This document shows positions 1-8,629 of a stretch of DNA of 60,581 bases, one piece after another. Origin of the DNA: an uncultured Collinsella sp. Its GTDB lineage: Bacteria; Actinomycetota; Coriobacteriia; Coriobacteriales; Coriobacteriaceae. The notes below the pieces were generated by a model. It worked only from the letters and a program-made list of their open reading frames with translations, was not told the origin of the DNA and did not search any database. How positions within the stretch are numbered: position 1 is the first letter of the stretch; each line of letters starts with the position of its first letter. The translations under genes and the position numbers were made by a program. Where the stretch lies: positions 1-60,581 of the forward strand of contig CAKTUC010000002.1 of NCBI GenBank assembly GCA_934617135.1, given 5' to 3'.

Positions 1-131
1 ATACGGTGCAAATTATACCCTCATGGGCATGTCGCTTACGTGTATCTTCGGCGGTTGGGAAAAGGGTTTATCCACTTCGGCCTACCAAAGGGGGAGAGGT
101 TTAGTTTGGTCAGTTTTATCAGGTAAAACGG

Positions 132-176
132 CAAAGGGGGCCGGCCTCGCGTTTGCGGTGAGGCCGGCCCCCTTTG
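132..176 (-). terminator. Terminator after pth
   Basis: A perfect 17-bp inverted repeat (132-148 with 160-176, 11-nt loop). Read on the minus strand the stem is followed within a few bases by a short T run (GTTTTACC), so it most likely ends the minus-strand transcript that carries pth. Bases 1-131 show no gene I can support. Confidence 0.7.
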
Positions 177-281
177 GGGCGTTGCGTATGTATGGCGGCG
201 GGTTGCTTATTGCGATGCGGCCGTTGTGGCGTTTCCGCAGGTAAAACCTGCCAAAATAAGCCTGCCCCTAAATGGTAGGTT

Positions 282-911
282 TTAGTGCTTGCCGTTGGCA
301 GAGGCGGACCCGTTGACGTGGTCGCGGGCATAGACCACGCCGTGCACAATCGCCAAGCCGGCGGCGTCGGCCGCGCGGGCGCAGGTGTCCTGGAAATCCT
401 CGGCCTCGCGGGCGCGCAGCTGCTTAAGTACGTAGTCGGCGACGGCCATCTTGCCGGGAGGGTTGCCGATGCCGGTACGGATGCGGCTAAAGTCGCGACT
501 GCCCATCTTGTCGATAATCGAGCGCAGTCCGTTGTGACCGGCGTGGCCGCCGCCAACCTTAACGCGCACGTCGCCGGCGGGAATATCGAGCTCGTCATGG
601 ATCACGAGCAGCTCCTCGGCCTTGATCTTGTACTCGCGGCAGAGTTTGGAGATGGGGCCGCCCGAGGTGTTCATGTACGACTGCGGCTTGACCAGCACAA
701 TCTGGCGCTTGCCGCCCTCTTCCTCGGGGTCGTTGATATTGATGAGCGCGACCTCGGCGCCGGCCTGGTTTTTCCAGTACGTGACGCCGGCCTGACGGGC
801 CAGCTCGTCGATTGCCTTAAAGCCGGCGTTGTGGCGGGTCTCGGCATACTCATCGCCAGGGTTGCCAAGCCCGGTAACCATGCGAATCTTGAGCGGCTGT
901 GCAGCTGCCAT
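282..911 (-). CDS. pth: Peptidyl-tRNA hydrolase
   Basis: Cytoplasmic enzyme that cleaves the ester bond of peptidyl-tRNAs released from stalled ribosomes so that the tRNA can be reused. The protein has 209 residues, near the usual family length of about 190. The N-terminal block VTGLGNPGDEYAETRHNAGF carries the family's conserved Asn and catalytic His, followed by the KPQSYMN and HDELD blocks and a GGGHAGHNGLRSI block. It is the last gene of a minus-strand row glmU-prs-pth. A terminator hairpin lies about 105 bases downstream. The last bases of the gene also form an imperfect hairpin (about 242-285) that overlaps the stop codon. No sign of damage. Confidence 0.95.
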   Translation of the reverse strand: MAAAQPLKIRMVTGLGNPGDEYAETRHNAGFKAIDELARQAGVTYWKNQAGAEVALININDPEEEGGKRQIVLVKPQSYMNTSGGPISKLCREYKIKAEELLVIHDELDIPAGDVRVKVGGGHAGHNGLRSIIDKMGSRDFSRIRTGIGNPPGKMAVADYVLKQLRAREAEDFQDTCARAADAAGLAIVHGVVYARDHVNGSASANGKH

Positions 912-1028
912 GTTTGTCCTCCGTTACGTAAATAGTTCAATCAACGACAAAGGCTACCACGCCCGCCGAAGGCGAGGCTTTGCTTCAGCGAAATCCCACC
1001 AGACAAAAGCACGGCCGCGGCAGAGCGA

Positions 1029-1106
1029 GCCGCCGGAACAGAAGAAACCCCCGCGCGACCTTTGCGAAGCAAGGGGGAGCGCAGGGGTTTCTTCTGTTCC
1101 GGCGGC
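1029..1106. repeat. Perfect 23-bp inverted repeat between prs and pth
   Basis: Arms 1029-1051 and 1084-1106 are exact reverse complements, with a smaller hairpin in the loop. On the minus strand it lies just after the prs stop codon and before pth. The T run expected of a simple Rho-independent terminator is missing directly after the stem. It could be an RNA-processing or stabilising structure, a partial terminator or a REP-like element. Confidence 0.7.
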
Positions 1107-1134
1107 GATGCGCCGGGTTGCAAGGACGATGCGA

Positions 1135-2121
1135 CTACAGCGCGAAATCGCCGCCGACGAGCGTGGAGACGGGCTCCTCGTGGTAAACGGCGGAGATGGC
1201 CTGAGCGAACTCCTCGGCGACCGAGATGGTCTTGATCTTGCCGCCGACCTCGACGGGGATGGCGTCGGTGACGACGCACTCGACGATGGGGGCGTCGTTG
1301 AGGCGCTCGATAGCCGGGCCGGAGAAGATGCCGTGGGTGGCGCACACGTAGATGTCGCCGGCGCCCATGGCCTTGAGCTCCTTGACGTTGGCGCACAGGG
1401 TGCCAGCGGTGTCGATCATATCGTCGTTGATGATGCAGGTCTTGCCCTTGATGTCACCGATGATGCCCATGACCTCGGCGGCGTTGTGACGCGGACGGCC
1501 CTTGTGGGCGATGGCCAGGTCGCAGCCAAGCATGTCGGACAACTTCTTGGCGGCCTTGGCGCGACCCACGTCGGGGGAGACGACAACCAGGTTGTCGGTG
1601 TCGAAGTGCATGTTGTTGTAGTACTGGCCAAACAGCGGCAGCGCGGACAGGTGGTTAACCGGGATATCGAAGAAGCCCTGGATCTGGCCCTGGTGCAGGT
1701 CGAGGGTGATGATGCGGTTGACACCGGCGCGCTCGAGCAGGTTGGCGACGAGGCGGGCGGTGATGGGCTCGCGCGGGCCGGCCTTGCGGTCCTGGCGGGC
1801 ATAGCCGTAGTGGGTGATGACGGCGGTGATGGAGCGGGCGGATGCGCGCTTGGCAGCGTCGGTGGCGATGAGCAGCTCCATGAGCATGTCGTTGACGTTG
1901 CCGCCGGCCACGGACTGAATCAGGAAGACGTCGGCGCCGCGGACGGTTTCGTCGTAGCGGGCGTAAATCTCACCATTGGCGAACTGCTTTAGCGTAAGGC
2001 CCGAAAGCTCGACCCCAAGGTACTCAGCAATCTTCTGAGCGAGGGGACGGTTGGAGGAACCGGAATACACGCGGATGGACTTGCGCATATTCTCCGACTT
2101 CTCGGGATCATTAATCGGCAT
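1135..2121 (-). CDS. prs: Ribose-phosphate pyrophosphokinase (PRPP synthase)
   Basis: Makes PRPP from ribose 5-phosphate and ATP; PRPP feeds purine, pyrimidine, His, Trp and NAD synthesis. Length 328 residues, close to the family norm of about 315. Seen: RVYSGSSNRPLAQKIAEYLG at the N terminus, FANGEIYARYDETVRGADVF, the YARQDRK flexible-loop block, a DLHQGQIQGFFDIPVNHL block, and the PRPP-binding loop INDDMIDTAGTL. The start at 2121 is supported by a AAGGAG ribosome-binding site seven bases upstream; a shorter start at MRKSIRVYSG would leave out ten residues. glmU upstream has its own terminator, so prs probably has its own promoter in the 140 bases between. Confidence 0.96.
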   Translation of the reverse strand: MPINDPEKSENMRKSIRVYSGSSNRPLAQKIAEYLGVELSGLTLKQFANGEIYARYDETVRGADVFLIQSVAGGNVNDMLMELLIATDAAKRASARSITAVITHYGYARQDRKAGPREPITARLVANLLERAGVNRIITLDLHQGQIQGFFDIPVNHLSALPLFGQYYNNMHFDTDNLVVVSPDVGRAKAAKKLSDMLGCDLAIAHKGRPRHNAAEVMGIIGDIKGKTCIINDDMIDTAGTLCANVKELKAMGAGDIYVCATHGIFSGPAIERLNDAPIVECVVTDAIPVEVGGKIKTISVAEEFAQAISAVYHEEPVSTLVGGDFAL

Positions 2122-2264
2122 TACCCTTCTCCTTTATATCGAATGCCATATAGATGCCTTGTTGCATTGTAACCGCGCGACGGGGCTTATCGAGTCTTGA
2201 TAACGTCTTTACCGTCAACGGACACGAACCGACCACTCATCCGGTCGCGCAGGTCACGATAGAA

Positions 2265-2296
2265 AAAGGAGCCGTCCCCATGGAACAGCTCCTTTT
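2265..2296 (-). terminator. Terminator after glmU
   Basis: A 9-bp stem (2265-2273 with 2288-2296) followed on the minus strand by TTTTTCTA. It lies 15 bases past the glmU stop codon and separates glmU from prs. Confidence 0.8.
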
Positions 2297-2311
2297 GTGC
2301 TTGGTAAAACG

Positions 2312-3724
2312 TTATACCTCGTCGTCCTCGTGCAGACGGCGGCGATAATCGGCGGCCCAGCCCTCAATATTTACCTGACGGGCGCGGCCCAGACCGAGCG
2401 CGTCGGCCGGGACCGGCTCGGTGATGACAGAGCCGGCGGCAACGAGCGCGCCGTCGCCGATCTGAGCGGGCGCGACCATCATGGTATCGGAGCCGATGAA
2501 GGCATCCTTGCCGATGACGGTCTTGTGCTTGTGGACGCCGTCGTAGTTGCAGGTGATGGAGCCCGCGCCCACGTTGACGCCGGAGCCCATGGTGGTGTCG
2601 CCGATGTAGGACAGGTGCGGCACCTTGGAGCCCTCGCCGATCGTGGACTTCTTGATCTCCACGTGCGTGCCGGCCTTGGATCCGTCGAGCATGTGGGTGC
2701 CCGGGCGCAGGTAGGCGCGCGGGCCGCAGTCGACGCCGTTCTCGATGACGGCCTCGATGGCGATGGTCTCATCGATGGTGCAGCCGCTGCCGACGGTGGT
2801 GTCGGTGAGGCGACTGTTGGGGCCGAGCTGGCACTCTTCGCCCACGGTGACGTGGCCGATTAGGTGCGTCTGCGGCCACACGACGGTGTCGCGGCCGATG
2901 GTGGCGTCGGGGCCGATCCAAGCCTGCGTGGGGTCGATGAACGTGACGCCCTCTGCCATCCAGTGCTCGTTGATGCGGTCGCGCGCGATGGCGGTAAGCT
3001 GCGCGAGCTGGATGCGGCTGTTGACGCCCAGGCCGTCGCGGTAGTCGTCACAGTGGAAGATGGAGACTGCCTGGCCGTGACCCTTGAGGATTTCGAGCAT
3101 GTCGGGCAGGTAGTACTCGGACTGCGCGTTGTCGTTGCCGATCTCGTTAATGTGGGCGGCGAGCTGCGCGCCGTCGAAGGCGTAGCAGCCGGCGTTGCAC
3201 TCCAGCAGCGTGGCGGCCTGCTCGGGCGTGCAGTCCTTCTGCTCGATGATGCGCTCGATCTGGCCATCGGCACCCAGCTTGATGCGGCCGTAGCCAAAAG
3301 GATCGGGCGGGGTCATGGTCATGACGGTGCAGGCGAGCTCGCCGGTGGCGACGGTCTGTGCGAACTTGGCGACGGTGTCGGAGGTGATGAGCGGCAGGTC
3401 GCCGTTGAGCACGACGACGGGGCCTTGCGCGATGCCGCAGGCCTCGAGCGCGACCTTTACGGCATGGCCGGTGCCCAGGCGCTCGGTCTGCTCGACACAC
3501 TCGACCTTGGTGGCGCTGTTGGCGTAGGCGCCATCGATGAGGGCACGCATCTCGTCGGCGTGGCTGCCGATGACGACCACGACGCGGCTGCAGCCGGCCT
3601 TGATGGTAGCGTCGACGATCCACTGAACCATGGGCTTGCCCAGGATCTTGTGCGAAACCTTGCAGTGGTTCGACTTCATGCGGGTGCCCTCGCCGGCAGC
3701 GAGGATAATTGCGGTTGCGTCCAT
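2312..3724 (-). CDS. glmU: Bifunctional UDP-GlcNAc pyrophosphorylase / glucosamine-1-phosphate acetyltransferase
   Basis: Acetylates glucosamine 1-phosphate and joins it to UTP, giving UDP-GlcNAc for peptidoglycan. Length 470 residues, typical for GlmU. The N-terminal nucleotidyltransferase domain (about 1-240) has the LAAGEGTRMKS signature, then LGTGHAV and VVVLNGDLPL. The C-terminal part (about 260-450) is a left-handed beta helix of hexapeptide repeats with the RPGT and GVNVGAGSITCNYDG blocks of the acetyltransferase. The reading frame is open 49 codons further upstream, but the ATG at 3724 follows an AGGAG site and begins MDATAIILAAG, the family start. Confidence 0.95.
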   Translation of the reverse strand: MDATAIILAAGEGTRMKSNHCKVSHKILGKPMVQWIVDATIKAGCSRVVVVIGSHADEMRALIDGAYANSATKVECVEQTERLGTGHAVKVALEACGIAQGPVVVLNGDLPLITSDTVAKFAQTVATGELACTVMTMTPPDPFGYGRIKLGADGQIERIIEQKDCTPEQAATLLECNAGCYAFDGAQLAAHINEIGNDNAQSEYYLPDMLEILKGHGQAVSIFHCDDYRDGLGVNSRIQLAQLTAIARDRINEHWMAEGVTFIDPTQAWIGPDATIGRDTVVWPQTHLIGHVTVGEECQLGPNSRLTDTTVGSGCTIDETIAIEAVIENGVDCGPRAYLRPGTHMLDGSKAGTHVEIKKSTIGEGSKVPHLSYIGDTTMGSGVNVGAGSITCNYDGVHKHKTVIGKDAFIGSDTMMVAPAQIGDGALVAAGSVITEPVPADALGLGRARQVNIEGWAADYRRRLHEDDEV

Positions 3725-3921
3725 GTGATCTCCTGTTACGTTATAGAGACGTGTGTTTGGAAACGATACACGGCGCAATATGATACCGCAGGCATATGAT
3801 GAGCGCGTAACGATTGACGCGTGACGGCCGATGTCGCTGCCGCCGGCGTGGTGTTTGCGCTGGTTATGCATGGCGGCGGCGCTGCGGCGTTGGCGTTTTG
3901 CGCGAGGGGTGGGAGGTGCCC

Positions 3922-4809
3922 GTGGATATCATGCGAGAGGAATCGGGCGCCGAGCCCGTCGCGGCATTTTCGATGTCGCATCCGGCTGTGCCGGCGCTCT
4001 ACATGGTGCTGACGTTGGGGCTCACCATGTTCTCGATGCAACCGGTGCTGATTGCGCTGTCGCTCGCGGGCGGGTTGGCGTATGGATTTGCGACGCGCGG
4101 GGCTGCCCGCACGTTGGGGGCGCTTCGCTGGCAGCTGCCGGTAATTTTGATCATTGCACTGGTCAACCCGCTGTTTAGTGCATCGGGCTCGACCGAGCTT
4201 TTCCATATTGGCATGCGCGTGGTGTATTTGGAGAGCATGATGTACGGCCTTTGCGTGGGTGGGCTGTTCATGGCGAGCGTGCTGTGGTTTGAGGCCGCGG
4301 CGTCGATGCTCGAATACGACAAGGTGCTTGCGCTGCTGGGCAACGCCGCGCCGGTAATTGCGCTCATGATTTCGATGTGCATGCGGCTTATTCCACAGTT
4401 TTTGCGCCGCGGCCGCACGGTGCTGGCGGTGCAGGACGCGATCGATATGCCGGGGCGTGCGCCCATCGATCCCGTGCGATCGCGCCTGCGGGCGTCGAGC
4501 GTGCTGATGGGCTGGGGCATGGAAGATTCGCTTGAGCGCGCGGACGCCATGCGCTCGCGCGGATGGGGTGCGGTCGCGCGCCGCACGACGTATGAGCGAT
4601 ACCGGCTGAGGTGCAGCGATGTTGTTACGCTGGTTGGACTTGCGGTGTTTGGTGCCGCCGCGGTGGCGGTGGCATGGACCGCGACGACGCAGTATTCGTT
4701 TTACCTACAGCTTTCGGTGCCCGCGCCGTGGCTGGGCTATGTCGTGTACGCTGCCTGGATGGTGCTGCCCTGCGTGTTACACGCGATTGACGAGAAGAGG
4801 TTTGGCTGA
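3922..4809 (+). CDS. ecfT: ECF transporter transmembrane protein (T component)
   Basis: Membrane coupling subunit of an energy-coupling-factor importer; it links the two ATPase domains to the substrate-binding S component. Length 295 residues with several hydrophobic segments (for example around MVLTLGLTMFSMQPVLIALS and near the C terminus). The coupling-helix region is visible as SRGWG (about residue 212) after MRLIPQFLRRGRTVLAVQDA. I chose the GTG at 3922 because GGGAGG lies five bases upstream; an ATG nine bases later is possible. Its stop codon overlaps the start of the ATPase gene, so T, ATPase and S form one operon. No riboswitch was recognised in the 200-base upstream gap. Confidence 0.88.
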   Translation: MDIMREESGAEPVAAFSMSHPAVPALYMVLTLGLTMFSMQPVLIALSLAGGLAYGFATRGAARTLGALRWQLPVILIIALVNPLFSASGSTELFHIGMRVVYLESMMYGLCVGGLFMASVLWFEAAASMLEYDKVLALLGNAAPVIALMISMCMRLIPQFLRRGRTVLAVQDAIDMPGRAPIDPVRSRLRASSVLMGWGMEDSLERADAMRSRGWGAVARRTTYERYRLRCSDVVTLVGLAVFGAAAVAVAWTATTQYSFYLQLSVPAPWLGYVVYAAWMVLPCVLHAIDEKRFG

Positions 4810-6452
4810 TGGCTCGGTTGGATGGGGACTCGGTGTCGGGTGCGGCATGCGGCCCGGATATGCCGGCGATTGAGGTGCGGAGCCTGAGCTTTGCCTACCC
4901 CGGGGCTGATGCTGCGGTGCTCGAAGGGCTCGACTGGTCTGTTCCCCAAGGTGCATTTGCACTGCTTGTTGGCGGTACCGGATCGGGCAAGTCGACGCTG
5001 CTGTCGCTGCTCAAGCCCGAGATCGCTCCGGCGGGCGAGCGCACTGGCGATGCGCGCGTGCTGGGCGAGAACGTTGCCGACATGGACGTGCGCGCGTCTG
5101 CGGAGCGCGTGGGCTACGTGTTCCAGGATCCCGAGAACCAGATCGTGTGCGAGACCGTGTGGCACGAGATGGCGTTTGGCCTAGAGAATCTGGGTGTGTC
5201 GCGCGACGAGATGCGCCGCCGTGTTGCCGAGACCAGTTATTTCTTTGGTCTGGAGGACTGGCTGCATCGCGATACCGATACGCTTTCGGGTGGCCGCAAG
5301 CAGCTGCTGTCGCTTGCCGCCGTCCTGGCGCTGCGTCCGCGTGTGCTGCTACTCGACGAGCCCACGTCCCAGCTCGATCCCGTTGCCGAGAAGAATTTTC
5401 TGCACGCGCTGTTTCGCGTGAACCGTGAGCTGGGCTGCACGGTTGTTGTGGCTACGCATCAACCGCGGCCGATGCTCGAGTATGCGACGTGTGCGTACCG
5501 GATTGAGGGCGGTCGGGTGCGCGAGGTGGCGGATATGGCTTCTTTGGGACGCCGAGAATCGCTGCTTGCCGATGACATGTTGGGGTGGGGTACCATCCGA
5601 TGTGCAAAAAACGGAGTATTCAGCAGGCGTGAGGACAATTTGGGCTCTCTGGAGCCGCCCGGGGACGTATCGAGCGCGAAAAAAAGTTTGGAATTGGACA
5701 AATCGTCCGAATTTGTGGCACAAACGTCGCTCGAGAACGGCTCGGAAGCCTTCCCGAGCACGGATGGAAGCAGAATACTCCAAAAAATGCACGGCGGGTC
5801 GGCTACCACCCTGTCGGAAGGCTGGTTTCGCTACGATCGCGCGGGCGGTTGGGTGCTGCGCGGGCTCGATGTGACGTTTTCAGCTGGCGCGGTGCATGCG
5901 GTCGTGGGCGGAAACGGCTGCGGCAAGTCGACGATGCTCTCGGTGCTGGCCAAGACGGCTAAGCTGCAGCGTGGCCGCATGGTGCGTGGGACGGCTTCGG
6001 CGGCGCTGCTGCCACAGAACCCCAAGGCCCTGCTGGTTGCCGAGACGGTGCGTGACGAGCTGATGGAATGGGCTTCGGCCTGCGGATACGACGAGGCTGC
6101 AGCACAGGAGCAGACAGCGCGCCTGGGCCTGGCGGGCTTGGAGGCGCGTCACCCGTACGATCTTTCGGGCGGCCAGCGCCAGCTGCTTGCGTTGGCAAAG
6201 CTGCTGTTGATTGGTCCGGAGCTGCTGCTGCTTGATGAGCCCACCAAGGGCCTTGATCTGGCAAGTCGCTGCATTATCGCCCGAGCCCTGCGCGAGCATG
6301 CGCAGGCCGGCGGCACCGTCATCATGGCCATGCACGACTTAGACTTTGCCGAGCAGGTGTCCGACGACGTCGCCATGATGTTCGATGGCGAGATCGCCTG
6401 CATGGAGCCTCCGGCAGATTTCTTTGCCGACAACGTGTTCTACAGGGTGTGA
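4809..6452 (+). CDS. ECF transporter ATPase with two fused ABC domains
   Basis: Supplies ATP energy to the ECF vitamin or metal importer. Two complete ABC ATPase domains lie in one 547-residue chain, equivalent to EcfA1 plus EcfA2 or to YkoD-type double ATPases. Domain 1: Walker A GGTGSGKST (55-63), signature LSGGRKQ (about 160), Walker B VLLLDEPTSQLD. Domain 2: Walker A GGNGCGKST (about 367), signature LSGGQRQ, Walker B LLLLDEPTKGLD. Both look catalytically complete. The linker of about 65 residues (roughly 265-328) has unusual composition and is encoded by a palindrome-bounded DNA element (5602-5792, listed separately). Overlaps ecfT by one base; the S component starts four bases after the stop. 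Confidence 0.92.
   Translation: MARLDGDSVSGAACGPDMPAIEVRSLSFAYPGADAAVLEGLDWSVPQGAFALLVGGTGSGKSTLLSLLKPEIAPAGERTGDARVLGENVADMDVRASAERVGYVFQDPENQIVCETVWHEMAFGLENLGVSRDEMRRRVAETSYFFGLEDWLHRDTDTLSGGRKQLLSLAAVLALRPRVLLLDEPTSQLDPVAEKNFLHALFRVNRELGCTVVVATHQPRPMLEYATCAYRIEGGRVREVADMASLGRRESLLADDMLGWGTIRCAKNGVFSRREDNLGSLEPPGDVSSAKKSLELDKSSEFVAQTSLENGSEAFPSTDGSRILQKMHGGSATTLSEGWFRYDRAGGWVLRGLDVTFSAGAVHAVVGGNGCGKSTMLSVLAKTAKLQRGRMVRGTASAALLPQNPKALLVAETVRDELMEWASACGYDEAAAQEQTARLGLAGLEARHPYDLSGGQRQLLALAKLLLIGPELLLLDEPTKGLDLASRCIIARALREHAQAGGTVIMAMHDLDFAEQVSDDVAMMFDGEIACMEPPADFFADNVFYRV
5602..5792. repeat. Palindrome-bounded element encoding the interdomain linker
   Basis: Bases 5602-5621 (GTGCA, six A, CGGAGTATTC) and 5773-5792 (GAATACTCC, six A, TGCAC) are inverted terminal repeats matching at 14 of 20 positions; the outer 5 and inner 9 pairs are perfect. 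A centre of symmetry lies near 5698 (AATTGGACAAATCGTCCGAA). The 191-bp block sits in frame between the two ABC domains and is more A-rich than the flanking gene. It looks like a MITE- or REP-like element taken up as a linker. Confidence 0.6.
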
Positions 6453-6456
6453 TGGG

Positions 6457-7170
6457 ATGACGGATCATCGCGCCTCGCACCTACTCACAAAAATGGAGAT
6501 TCCGCTGCTCCTGGCGGTGCCGGCAGTGATGACTGCGGCGCTGCTGGCGGGCATTGAGCAGACGGCGCTTGCCATGCTGGTGGTAGTGGCGCTCGTGCTC
6601 GCACTGTTTTTTGCGGGCTATGAGACATCACGTCCAGGCCTGCGCCAGATCATGCCCACGCTGGTGCTGGCGGCGCTGGCCGCGGCGGGGCGCATCCTGT
6701 TTGGGCCCATTCCCGATTTTAAGCCCGTGAGCGCTATCGCCATTATCGCGGGTGCGACACTTGGCCGTCGCAATGGTTTTATGGTTGGCGCGTTGGCAGC
6801 GCTGACCAGTAATTTCTTTTTTGGACAGGGTATGTGGACGCCGTGGCAGATGTATGCCTGGGGTCTGGTGGGCTATATCGGTGGCGCACTGGCGCATGCG
6901 GGCGCGTTTGACCGCGCCGATGGAACCGTGCGAATGCCGGCGCTGTTGGCGTATGGCTTTGCGTCGGGCCTGCTGTATGGCGTCGTGATCAACGCGTATG
7001 ACATCATCGGTTTTGTGCAGCCGCTCACCTGGGCAGGCGCCGTGGCACGTCTTGCCACGGCGGTGCCGTTCGACATCACGCACGGCCTGGCAACTTGCGT
7101 GTTCTTGGCCGCTCTGTACAAGCCCTGGTGCCGTCGCATCAACCGCGTCGTCGTGAAGTACGGGCTGTAG
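6457..7170 (+). CDS. ECF transporter substrate-binding membrane protein (S component)
   Basis: Substrate-specific integral membrane subunit of the ECF importer encoded by the two upstream genes. 237 residues, almost wholly hydrophobic with about six membrane segments. The block FGPIPDFKPVSAIAIIAGAT followed by LTSNFFFGQGMWTPWQMYAW is typical of one ECF S-component group. I cannot assign the vitamin from sequence alone; a cobalamin or other vitamin precursor is plausible, and no riboswitch is visible to help. The ATG at 6457, four bases past the ATPase stop, is preferred over an in-frame start 72 bases earlier that lies inside the ATPase gene. Confidence 0.85.
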   Translation: MTDHRASHLLTKMEIPLLLAVPAVMTAALLAGIEQTALAMLVVVALVLALFFAGYETSRPGLRQIMPTLVLAALAAAGRILFGPIPDFKPVSAIAIIAGATLGRRNGFMVGALAALTSNFFFGQGMWTPWQMYAWGLVGYIGGALAHAGAFDRADGTVRMPALLAYGFASGLLYGVVINAYDIIGFVQPLTWAGAVARLATAVPFDITHGLATCVFLAALYKPWCRRINRVVVKYGL

Positions 7171-7211
7171 CGGCGATTGAGCCGGGGTGGGAATCAGTGC
7201 AGCTTCGGTGT

Positions 7212-7622
7212 CATTTCAAAACCATGCCGGTTTACGGGGCCAGATTGGCATAGGCCGACCATACCGGCATTTTTCGAAGGTAGACGATCCGTCTACCTGC
7301 GGTTTTAATTTGCTTAAGTTGCGCGTGGTTGGAGGTTCGCGATTCAGCCCCGTAAACCGGCATGGTTTTGAAATGAGCGACTCATATGATGACCATCGCG
7401 AGCCGTGGGTGACCAAAATGATCCGTTTTCCTCCGTCCCCGAGGGACCATATGGGGGCGCCCGCCACGAAATTGGCCCATCTACTACGTTTAAGTCGATA
7501 CCTCCAACCATACCCGCGTTTCATGAAAAACCGCAGGCTTTCTACCTGCGGTTTTCTTTTTGCGTTGTTCGTTGTGGTTGAGGGTGGTGGCTTAAACGTA
7601 GTAGATGGGCGCGTTTCGTGGC
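7212..7622. repeat. Composite nested palindromic repeat, copy 1
   Basis: Two palindromic units in a row. Unit A: perfect 29-bp inverted arms 7212-7240 and 7347-7375, with an inner hairpin near 7278-7298. Unit B: inverted arms 7463-7492 and 7593-7622, with a terminator-like core hairpin at 7527-7555. A spacer of about 87 bp containing GATCCGTTTTCCTCCGTCCC joins them. The same A-spacer-B composite occurs in reverse orientation at 56062-56465. It fills the whole gap between the convergent ECF S-component and exonuclease genes; I see no gene in 7171-7697. Confidence 0.85.
7527..7555. terminator. Bidirectional terminator in repeat unit B
   Basis: Perfect 11-bp stem (AAAACCGCAGG, 7527-7537, with its complement at 7545-7555) with T runs on both strands, placed between two convergent genes. 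Likely stops both transcripts. Confidence 0.8.
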
Positions 7623-7697
7623 AGACGGGTTACGAGGATGTCTCCATGGGACCAAAGTGATCCGCCTTCCTTTGCCCCTTCCGGGGATCAGTTGGGG

Positions 7698-8516
7698 CTA
7701 GAGCTCCAGGGCGAGGGTGACGGGGCAGTGGTCGCTGCCGAAGATGTCGCCGCGGATGCCGGTGTCGCGTACGTTGGCGGCGATTGCATCACTGACCAGG
7801 AAGTAGTCGATGCGCCAGCCGGCGTTGTTCTTGCGGGCATTAAAGCGGTAACTCCACCAGCTGTAGACGCCCTCGACGTCCGGATTGGCCGCGCGCCAGG
7901 TGTCGGTAAAGCCGGCATCGAGCAGCTCGGTAAACTTGCCGCGTTCCTCGTCCGAAAAGCCTGCGTTGCCGCGGTTGGACTTGGGGTTCTTAAGGTCGAT
8001 CTCCTCGTGCGCCACGTTAAAGTCGCCGCAGGTCACCACGGGCTTGCCGGTTTCGCGCTCGAGCGCGCTCAAAAAGCCGCGATAGGCATCGTCCCAGGCC
8101 ATGCGCACGTCGATGCGGGCGAGCTCGCTTTGCGCGTTGGGCGTGTAGACATCCACAAACCAAAACTTATCGAACTCGAGCGCGCAGACGCGGCCCTCGG
8201 TCGCGGCTTGGGCGACGAGCTCGGCCGCATCGCCTTCGCCGGCGTAGGGCAGCAGCGCGTCGGCGTGCAACACGCGCAGCGGTTCCTGGCGGCTAAAGAC
8301 TGCGGTGCCCGAATAGCCTTTGCGCTCGGCGTAGCTCCAGGTTTGGTGGTAGCCGGGCAGGTCGATCTGCACCTGGCCTTCTTGCAGCTTGGTTTCCTGC
8401 AGCGCCAGGATATCGACATCGAGCTCCTGCGCGATCTGGGTAAAGCTCGGGTCCTTTTTGAGCACGGCGCGAAGGCCGTTAACGTTCCACGAAGCAAAGG
8501 TGTAAGTCTGAGGCAT
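7698..8516 (-). CDS. xth: Exodeoxyribonuclease III
   Basis: Mg-dependent AP endonuclease and 3'-5' exonuclease of base excision repair. Length 272 residues, as expected. Motifs of the exonuclease-endonuclease-phosphatase fold: FASWNVNGLRAVLKK at the N terminus, LALQETKL (Mg-binding Glu), YSGTAVFSR, VVTCGDFNVAHEEIDLKNPK, YSWWSYRFNARKNNAGWRIDYF and the C-terminal GSDHCPVTL with catalytic Asp and His. The start at 8516 follows AAAGGA. Single gene, divergent from the sirtuin gene. Confidence 0.95.
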   Translation of the reverse strand: MPQTYTFASWNVNGLRAVLKKDPSFTQIAQELDVDILALQETKLQEGQVQIDLPGYHQTWSYAERKGYSGTAVFSRQEPLRVLHADALLPYAGEGDAAELVAQAATEGRVCALEFDKFWFVDVYTPNAQSELARIDVRMAWDDAYRGFLSALERETGKPVVTCGDFNVAHEEIDLKNPKSNRGNAGFSDEERGKFTELLDAGFTDTWRAANPDVEGVYSWWSYRFNARKNNAGWRIDYFLVSDAIAANVRDTGIRGDIFGSDHCPVTLALEL

Positions 8517-8629
8517 GGTGTCCTTTCGACGGGGTTGGCAGGCTTAAGATTAACGCAACGAGAACGGGATGGGCCCCGCGAGCGACGGTGTGAACGCCGC
8601 CGCTCCGGCGACACGGACGGAGGACACGT

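Noticed and set aside
3725..3921. Cobalamin or other riboswitch ahead of the ECF operon
   Set aside because: I found no conserved box of the known vitamin riboswitches; a covariance-model search would be needed to exclude a divergent one.
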